From: an uncultured Bacteroidales bacterium
GTDB lineage: Bacteria > Bacteroidota > Bacteroidia > Bacteroidales > Bacteroidaceae
Length of the DNA stretch: 5,282 bases
Assembly: GCA_902803195.1 (NCBI GenBank)
Contig: CADCOX010000348.1
Coordinates: 1 to 5,282, forward strand
Direction of reading: 5' to 3'
Numbering within the stretch: position 1 is the stretch's first letter; each line of letters begins with the position of its first letter. Made by a program: the position numbers and the translations under genes. Under the pieces are notes generated by a model. It saw nothing but the letters and a program-made list of their open reading frames with translations, did no database searches and was not told the DNA's origin. Positions 1 to 5,282 of the stretch are shown here, one piece after another.

Positions 1-2172
1 CGCCAACTCTATCGTTACCTTCGCGACAAGGTTTGGGGCAGGCAGGTGCTCTCGGGTTGTCAGGCACGATGGGATTACAACACCACCGATGCCGACGGCA
101 TCTTCGAACGTGCTGGCAAGTATCCTGCGGTCAATATATTCGATTTTCAGCACTTCCGCCAGCGCAACCTCAACTATTTGGGCCCTACAGCCAAGGCTTG
201 GCATGACGCTGGCGGCATTGTAGGTTTCATCTGGCATTGGAGCGTGCCCGTAGCCGCCGATCTGTCGGCCAAGGAGGGCTTCGCTTTCTATACACCCACG
301 GGTGCTGAGGGCCGACGTTCGAGCACCCTCTTCTCGCCACGCCGAGCCGTGCAGCCCGGCACCCCCGAGCATCGCATCATCAACGAGAATCTCGACACCA
401 TAGCTCGCTATCTGCTGCACTATCAGCAGCAAGGCATCCCCATCCTTTGGCGCCCCTTCCATGAGGCGGCAGGCAACACTAACCGAGGTGGCAAGGCTTG
501 GTTCTGGTGGGGGAGCGACGGCGCCGAGGCTTTCAAGCAGCTGTACCTCTATGCCCAACGCTATCTGATGGAGCGCGGCATTCATAATCTCATCTACATC
601 TGGACCTCAGAGCTCGACGATGACGACTGGTACCCAGGCGACGAATACGTAGATATTGTGGCACGCGACCAATATCATGTTCCCTCGAGACACGGCTCGT
701 TCAAGCAGCAGTTCGACCTCCTTCGCAGCAAGTATCCGACGAAGATGCTGGCCTTGGCTGAGTGCGACTGCGTGCCGGGCGCCGCAGTTATGGAACAGGA
801 CGATGCCCGTTGGCTCTTTGTGGCACCGTGGACCACGCCCTTCGTGTTCAGTCGCGACAACGACGATGCCTTCTGGCGTCAGTTCCTCTCCGAGAAGCTT
901 ATCTTGACGCGCGACGAGGTGGACCGCGCTGGCAAGTATCGTTTAAGCATCAACAAGGAGAGCGGCGTCTATGAGAAAGGCGAGCGGGCGGTGGTCACGT
1001 GCCATGCCGAGCCTGTGCCGCTGGATTCGCTTCTCGTGCGCGTACATTATAATAATAAGGTATGCCGCGAGTTTCGCATCCTGCCTGCCACGGCAGACTT
1101 CACCGTGATGGAACAGGCGTTGGACAGCACCTGCGCCGTCACCGTGGAGCTGAAGGAGCAGACGGGCAAGCCCGAGGCCATCGGTTACGTAGTTGCGCCC
1201 GAGGGATTCCGTGCCGGTTACGACGAGCCCGCTGACCTTATGGCCTATTGGGACAACCTGAAGCGTCAGCTCAAGGCGCTGCCCATGCAGGTGAAGACCA
1301 CGGCGCTCGAGGTGCCTCAGCAGTTCCAAGGCAAATATACCTGTCAGAATGTGGAAATCAACTGCCTCGGTCCTGCGCCTGTTCGTGCTTATATGGCCAA
1401 GCCTGTCAAGGCCAAGAAGCGTTCGCTGCCCATCATCATCCTTTGCCGCGCTGCAGGCGTCAGCGGCAATTGGTGTCGCTGCTCCGAGTGGGAATGCGTC
1501 AGCAACGCTGCCTTAGGCAACGGCGCCCTGAGCCTTGACATCAACGCCCATGGTATGCTCAACGGACAATCCGACGACTACTATCGAATGCTCGAGAACG
1601 GACTCCTGCGCAACTACTACGAGCACAACGCCGCCGACCGCGAGACCTATTATTTCCGCGGTATGTACCTGCGCCTTCTTCGTGCCATTGAATATATGGC
1701 GCAGCAGCCCGAATGGGACGGCCGTCGCATCATCGTCATCGGCGAGAGTCAGGGTGGGGGACAGGCCGTGGCGGCTGCAGGCCTCGACTCGCGCGTGTCG
1801 TGCGTGGTACTCAATGTGCCGGCTATGCAGGACTTGGGCGGTGCGCGCAAAGGTCGTCGCAGTGGTTGGCCGCAGCCCATTGAGAACCACCCGAACCTCA
1901 GCGCTGAGCAGCTCGATGCCACGCTGCCTTACTTCGACGGCGCCCAGCTCATCCGCCATTCACGTGCCGAAATCTACTGCGAGATAGGGCTCATCGACAC
2001 CACCTGTCCGCCCTCGGCCGTATGGGCGTCGCTCAACAATGCGAAGGGTAAGAAGACCGTCAACTGCGTCCCCTTCCGCACGCATGCCTGGCCATCGGGC
2101 GATATAGCCCCCTACTGGCGTGAGCATTACCTCCATCCGCGCGAAGCCTTCATCGAGAACTACCTAAGATAG
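1..2172 (+). CDS. GH26 beta-mannanase fused to an acetyl-xylan-esterase-like hydrolase (5' partial)
   Basis: This is a bifunctional secreted enzyme predicted to cut beta-1,4-mannan and remove O-acetyl groups. The frame is open from base 1, giving 723 visible residues (numbered here from base 1), so the GTG at 46 is internal and the true start with its export signal lies upstream. Residues 1-309 are a GH26 domain. The acid/base Glu is E155 in WRPFHE (codon 463-465), followed by WFWWG; the nucleophile is E254 in LALAEC (codon 760-762), and WYPGDEYVDIVARD is also typical of the family. Residues 313-399 look like the beta-sandwich that precedes Bacteroidota AXE1 esterases. Residues 400-723 are an alpha/beta hydrolase with nucleophile S583 in GESQGG, a probable D666 in GLIDTTCPP and H695 in THAWP. 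It departs from classical CE7: RGQ is absent and the HE motif is HA. Family assignments are strong; mannan and acetyl-mannan as substrates are inferred from family. Confidence 0.9.
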   Translation, partial: RQLYRYLRDKVWGRQVLSGCQARWDYNTTDADGIFERAGKYPAVNIFDFQHFRQRNLNYLGPTAKAWHDAGGIVGFIWHWSVPVAADLSAKEGFAFYTPTGAEGRRSSTLFSPRRAVQPGTPEHRIINENLDTIARYLLHYQQQGIPILWRPFHEAAGNTNRGGKAWFWWGSDGAEAFKQLYLYAQRYLMERGIHNLIYIWTSELDDDDWYPGDEYVDIVARDQYHVPSRHGSFKQQFDLLRSKYPTKMLALAECDCVPGAAVMEQDDARWLFVAPWTTPFVFSRDNDDAFWRQFLSEKLILTRDEVDRAGKYRLSINKESGVYEKGERAVVTCHAEPVPLDSLLVRVHYNNKVCREFRILPATADFTVMEQALDSTCAVTVELKEQTGKPEAIGYVVAPEGFRAGYDEPADLMAYWDNLKRQLKALPMQVKTTALEVPQQFQGKYTCQNVEINCLGPAPVRAYMAKPVKAKKRSLPIIILCRAAGVSGNWCRCSEWECVSNAALGNGALSLDINAHGMLNGQSDDYYRMLENGLLRNYYEHNAADRETYYFRGMYLRLLRAIEYMAQQPEWDGRRIIVIGESQGGGQAVAAAGLDSRVSCVVLNVPAMQDLGGARKGRRSGWPQPIENHPNLSAEQLDATLPYFDGAQLIRHSRAEIYCEIGLIDTTCPPSAVWASLNNAKGKKTVNCVPFRTHAWPSGDIAPYWREHYLHPREAFIENYLR

Positions 2173-2248
2173 TCTTCATGACACGCAGAATGACTGCAAA
2201 ATGAACAGGAAACGGGTGGTCATCAATCGCAATGCAAGCCCCCGGCGG

Positions 2249-2290
2249 TCTAGAATTTCTAGATAATCTAGAACCTCTAGAACTTCTAGA
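2249..2290 (+). other. Potential intercistronic stem-loop formed by the repeat array
   Basis: Bases 2249-2263 and 2276-2290 are complementary at 14 of 15 positions (one T-C mismatch in the centre), with a 12-base loop at 2264-2275. Each arm is itself a 15-base odd palindrome (TCTAGAA, one base, TTCTAGA), so alternative small structures or cruciform forms compete. No U-tract follows, so it does not look like a rho-independent terminator. In a shared transcript it could act as a processing or stabilising hairpin between the two genes, but the repeat period alone would produce this pairing, so a role is only inferred. Confidence 0.45.
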
Positions 2291-2302
2291 GAATCTTGAT
2301 AG
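2249..2302. repeat. 9-bp-period TCTAGA tandem repeat array, about six units
   Basis: Perfect TCTAGA hexamers begin at 2249, 2258, 2267, 2276 and 2285, exactly 9 bases apart, and a decayed copy (TCTTGA) begins at 2294. The unit is TCTAGA plus three variable bases, most often starting with A. The array lies in the 196-base gap between the GH26-esterase gene and the GH43 gene, ending 66 bases before the GH43 start. Reading the whole window by eye I found no other CTAG, so all five copies of this tetramer sit here. The rest of the gap (2173-2248 and 2303-2368) shows no recognisable gene, promoter or terminator. The function is unknown: it could be a simple minisatellite, a protein-binding array, or an RNA structure element. 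Confidence 0.85.
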
Positions 2303-2368
2303 GAACTCTCCTGATTCCACGCAGTCTATCACATCCCAACAAGAGTCAAATCTAAACAATCCTACCTC

Positions 2369-4009
2369 ATGAACGCCAAACACGCCTCTATCCTCATAGC
2401 TGCAGCGCTGACCCTGCTCGCTTGCGTTCAAAAGACCGAGCCCGCAACCGCTGAACTGACCACTGTCGGTAATCCCTATCTTCCACTTTGGGAACATATC
2501 CCTGATGGCGAGCCTTACGTCTTCGAGGACCCCGACAATCCAGGGCATGAGAGAGTCTACATTTACGGCTCCCACGACGACCTCAAGACCGAGTACTGCG
2601 GCCGTGATCAGGTTGTTTGGTCGGCACCCGTCGAGGACCTCAGCCATTGGCGCTATGACGGCGTCATCCTGGTGGTGGACAAGAACGCTCAGGGCGAGCC
2701 TTTCGATTCTGCCGCTACTGCCGACGTGCTCTATGCCCCGGACGTGGCTCTGCGCGTGGAGCCCGACGGCACCAAGACCTATTACCTCTATCCTAATGAC
2801 CAGGCTTGGGGACGCAATGGTTTGGTGGCCAAGAGCCTTCGTCCCGATGGACCCTTCGAGGTCTGCAACTGGAGCGAGACGGCGCCCAATGAGTGTGAAG
2901 GCGTCCTGCGTTTCGACCCTGCCGTGTTGGTGGATGACGATGGCCGCGTCTACGGCTATTGGGGCTTCCAGCAATCCTTCGGAGCAGAGCTCGACCCTGT
3001 CACTATGGCGACGGTGAAGCCCGGTACAGAGGTGGTGGAGGACATGATCTCGTCCTTGAAACAGCCGGGTGAGTTCCGTTTCTTCGAAGCCTCTTCCATC
3101 CGCAAGATACAAGATAAATACGTCTTCATCTACAGCCGTTGGACAGCAGATGGCGAGTTCGGACTGCCCGGTACCAACTACACCTTGGCCTACGCCTACA
3201 GCGACCATCCGCTGGGCCCTTGGACCTATGGCGGTACCATCATCGACGGTCGCGCCCGCGAGCGGGATGAGCAAGGCCGTGTCATAGCGTCGGCCACCCC
3301 CTCTGGCAACACCCACGGCAGCATCTGTCAGATAGCAGGTCAGTGGTATGTCTTCTACCATCGTCAGTCGGGCACCAATGAGTACGCCCGACAAGCCATG
3401 GTAGCACCCATCTCCGTGGAGGTGGAGGAGGGGCCTGGAGGACGAGTCAGCATCTCCGAAGGCGAGTACACGTCGGAAGGCTTTGCCCTTGAAGGGCTGA
3501 ATCCATTGGAGCGCCATTCAGCGGGCATCGCCTGCTGGTATACGGGTCCCAAAGAGGCCGAACATCAGTGGCCGGACATGGTCTACTACGGCTCGTATGT
3601 AGCAGCCGCCTACGGCACAGAAACGAATTTCGACGCCCCTTATGACTTGCAGAACAACATCAATCCTGTGGTCAACAACACCGACGGCTCCATCGTAGGT
3701 TACAAGTATTTCAATTTCTCAGCCACCTCTGGCCGTCGGGACCTCCAGCTCGTGCTCCGTCTCATACCCGAGGGCATGGCAGGCACCATCACCGTCATGG
3801 CAGACCGACCTTGGGAGTCGCAGGGAGGCAAGCCCTTGGGGACGCTCACGCTCACCGAAGACATGCCGCAGCAGCCCACCGACCTTCGCTGCCCACTGCC
3901 CGACCTCGCTGAGTTGACTGGCAAGCACGCCATCTTCCTCCTCTTCCATTCCCCCACCAAGGAGAAGTCGCTGTGCGCTCTCCTTGAGATCGGTTTTGAA
4001 TCAAAGTAG
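2369..4009 (+). CDS. GH43-type glycoside hydrolase lipoprotein with C-terminal beta-sandwich domain
   Basis: This is a 546-residue exported lipoprotein, predicted to remove side-chain sugars (arabinofuranose, xylose or galactose in characterised GH43 members). The ATG at 2369 is supported by an immediate lipoprotein signal: a hydrophobic stretch ending in the lipobox LLAC, with C19 as the acylated residue. There is no strongly acidic stretch after C19, so surface exposure is uncertain. Residues about 33-365 form the five-bladed propeller. The expected catalytic trio is visible: base D46 in IPDGEPY, pKa modulator D183 in RFDPAVLVDDDG, and acid E240 in RFFEAS. APDV (D125) and NTHGS (H316) are further family hallmarks. 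Residues about 375-546 look like a CBM6-like beta-sandwich. It follows the GH26-esterase gene by 196 bases and precedes the GH27 gene by 40. No Shine-Dalgarno motif is seen, as is usual in Bacteroidota. I cannot assign the GH43 subfamily or substrate with confidence. Confidence 0.88.
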   Translation: MNAKHASILIAAALTLLACVQKTEPATAELTTVGNPYLPLWEHIPDGEPYVFEDPDNPGHERVYIYGSHDDLKTEYCGRDQVVWSAPVEDLSHWRYDGVILVVDKNAQGEPFDSAATADVLYAPDVALRVEPDGTKTYYLYPNDQAWGRNGLVAKSLRPDGPFEVCNWSETAPNECEGVLRFDPAVLVDDDGRVYGYWGFQQSFGAELDPVTMATVKPGTEVVEDMISSLKQPGEFRFFEASSIRKIQDKYVFIYSRWTADGEFGLPGTNYTLAYAYSDHPLGPWTYGGTIIDGRARERDEQGRVIASATPSGNTHGSICQIAGQWYVFYHRQSGTNEYARQAMVAPISVEVEEGPGGRVSISEGEYTSEGFALEGLNPLERHSAGIACWYTGPKEAEHQWPDMVYYGSYVAAAYGTETNFDAPYDLQNNINPVVNNTDGSIVGYKYFNFSATSGRRDLQLVLRLIPEGMAGTITVMADRPWESQGGKPLGTLTLTEDMPQQPTDLRCPLPDLAELTGKHAIFLLFHSPTKEKSLCALLEIGFESK

Positions 4010-4049
4010 TGAGATTAGGCATTGATAACGATTACATTATCTACATACA

Positions 4050-5282
4050 ATGAGAAAGATTACAACGATTATCCTCTGCCTCTTGGTCTGTCAAGGCCTG
4101 TTGGCACAGAAATGGGAAAAGATTGGTGACCGTCCGCAGATGGGCTGGAACACCTGGAACAAATTTGCTGGCAACATCAACGAAGAACTTGTTCGTGGCA
4201 TTGCCGACGCCCTCGTGGAGACCGGTATGCGCGATGCCGGCTACGTCTACGTCAACCTCGACGACTGCTGGCATGGCGAGCGCGATGCCGACGGCTTCAT
4301 CCAAGCCGACCCCAAACGCTTTCCCAGCGGAATGAAAGCGCTTGCGGACTATGTCCATGCCAAGGGCTTGAAATTAGGCATCTACAGCGACTGCGGAACA
4401 GCCACCTGTGCCGGACGGCCCGGCAGCCTCGGCCATGAGTACCAGGACGCTCTCCAGTACGCTCGCTGGGAGGTGGATTACCTCAAGGAAGACTGGTGCA
4501 ACACCGCAGATGTCAATGCCCGCGGAGCCTACAGGCTGATGAGCGATGCCCTGCGCGCTGCAGGACGTCCTATCTTCCTGAGCATGTGCGAGTGGGGCAG
4601 CAACAAACCTTGGCTCTGGGCTCGCGATATCGGTCACAGCTGGCGCATAGGACCTGACATCTGGTGCAACTTCGACTCCACACGTGTACACCCTCAGGGC
4701 TTCACCGACATAGGCGTGATGCAATGCATACGTCTCTGCGAGCCCCTGCGCAAATATGCCGGTCCTGGGCATTGGAACGACCCCGACATGCTCGAGGTGG
4801 GCAATGGCATGACGGTGAACGAGGACCGCGCGCATTTCGCCATGTGGTGTATGATGGCATCGCCCCTCATCCTTGGCAATGATCTCCGCTCGATGAGCGA
4901 GCAGACCAAGGCCATCCTCATGAACCGCGAGATGATAGCCGTCGACCAGGACGAACTCGGAGTCCAGGGCCTGCACTACTCGACGGAACAGGGACTGGAG
5001 TTCTGGTTCAAACCTCTCAAAGGGGGCGACTGGGCAATGACCATCCTCAACCCGACGCGCTCTGCTGTCACCTACGCCCTCAACTGGCAGCACTTCAACT
5101 TCATCGACACCGAGGTGAGCCGCCTCGGCACCCATTTTGATCATGTCACCTACGCCGTGCGTAACCTCTGGACGCATCGCGACGAAGGTCGCACGCAGAC
5201 CGTCGACAAGGTGTGGCGCACGCTGACGGTGCCCGCTCGTGACGTCATCTCCTATCGCCTCTCGCCTGTGGCCAAGAAAGCA
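4050..5282 (+). CDS. GH27 alpha-galactosidase (3' partial)
   Basis: This enzyme should release alpha-galactose from galactomannan or related oligosaccharides by a retaining mechanism. The frame is open for 411 codons from the ATG at 4050 to the window edge with no stop. The start is supported by a signal peptide directly after it (MRKI, hydrophobic core, GLLAQ), with likely cleavage after A19; the preceding VC does not make a good lipobox, so a soluble periplasmic protein is expected. The GH27 barrel begins at PQMGWNTWN. D71 and D72 in NLDDCW bind the sugar, D148 in KEDWC is the nucleophile, E181 is in CEWG, R199 is in WRIGPD, and D246 in WNDPDML is the acid/base. The C-terminal beta domain ends in VPARDVISYRLS, typical of the family's end, so few residues are missing. 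KEDWC replaces the more usual KYDxC. It is probably co-transcribed with the GH43 gene 40 bases upstream. The paired Asp at 71-72 favours galactose over L-arabinopyranose. Confidence 0.93.
   Translation, partial: MRKITTIILCLLVCQGLLAQKWEKIGDRPQMGWNTWNKFAGNINEELVRGIADALVETGMRDAGYVYVNLDDCWHGERDADGFIQADPKRFPSGMKALADYVHAKGLKLGIYSDCGTATCAGRPGSLGHEYQDALQYARWEVDYLKEDWCNTADVNARGAYRLMSDALRAAGRPIFLSMCEWGSNKPWLWARDIGHSWRIGPDIWCNFDSTRVHPQGFTDIGVMQCIRLCEPLRKYAGPGHWNDPDMLEVGNGMTVNEDRAHFAMWCMMASPLILGNDLRSMSEQTKAILMNREMIAVDQDELGVQGLHYSTEQGLEFWFKPLKGGDWAMTILNPTRSAVTYALNWQHFNFIDTEVSRLGTHFDHVTYAVRNLWTHRDEGRTQTVDKVWRTLTVPARDVISYRLSPVAKKA

Noticed and set aside
46..48. GTG at 46 as the start of the GH26-esterase protein
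   Set aside because: The frame stays open to base 1 and the upstream codons encode sequence that continues the GH26 fold (RQLYRYLRDKVWGRQ). No signal peptide follows 46, so the real start is outside the window.
2201..2266. A 21-codon open frame in the gap before the GH43 gene
   Set aside because: It is very short, has no ribosome-binding signal, and its end lies in the repeat array, so its C-terminus is only translated repeat.
2173..2368. Search for a Bacteroidota promoter (TTTG near -33, TAnnTTTG near -7) ahead of the GH43 gene
   Set aside because: No match to the -7 consensus was found, so there is no support for a separate promoter by sequence alone.
3484..3497. Inverted repeat (GCCCTT, GA, AGGGC) as a possible terminator
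   Set aside because: It lies inside the GH43 coding region, has a two-base loop and no following T-run, so it is most likely chance.
2150..3517. A 455-codon open frame on the minus strand across the GH43 gene
   Set aside because: It lies opposite a gene with clear GH43 catalytic motifs, its translation resembles no known family, and it runs through the TCTAGA repeats as a low-complexity Ser-Arg stretch. Long antisense frames are common in GC-rich coding DNA.
4027..4071. Direct repeat AACGATTA at 4027 and 4064 around the GH27 start
   Set aside because: Eight bases repeated once in an A/T-rich stretch is weak, and the second copy falls within the signal-peptide codons.
4374..5177. A 267-codon open frame on the minus strand across the GH27 gene
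   Set aside because: The plus strand encodes all expected GH27 motifs here; the antisense translation has no recognisable domain and no plausible start context.

Overview
The window looks like part of a polysaccharide utilisation locus from a member of the Bacteroidota, most likely a Prevotella-like or other Bacteroidales gut or rumen bacterium. This rests on the protein families, a Bacteroidota-type lipoprotein signal (LLAC), no Shine-Dalgarno motif before either visible start codon, and a start-proximal region that is A/T-richer than the GC-rich coding sequence. The genus is inferred, not shown.

Layout: three plus-strand genes follow one another. (1) Bases 1-2172 hold the 3' part of a gene for a two-enzyme protein: a GH26 endo-beta-mannanase domain, a small beta-sandwich, and an acetyl-xylan-esterase-like (AXE1/CE7-related) alpha/beta hydrolase. 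Its start lies upstream of the window. (2) After a 196-base gap, which carries a 9-bp-period TCTAGA repeat array, bases 2369-4009 encode a complete GH43-type lipoprotein with a C-terminal beta-sandwich domain. (3) After only 40 bases, a GH27 alpha-galactosidase with a cleavable signal peptide begins at 4050 and runs off the right edge at 5282, probably only a few residues short of its end.

Working model (inference): the three products attack a decorated beta-mannan. GH26 cuts the mannan backbone, the fused esterase removes acetyl groups, GH27 removes alpha-1,6-galactosyl branches, and GH43 removes another side chain, possibly arabinose. All catalytic residues expected of the three glycosidases, and a Ser-Asp-His triad for the esterase, can be seen. 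No transporter pair (SusC/SusD), regulator, RNA gene, mobile element or CRISPR array lies in the window. I found no convincing promoter or rho-independent terminator. The most unusual items are the GH26-esterase fusion, the atypical motifs of its esterase half, and the CTAG-rich repeat array between genes 1 and 2.
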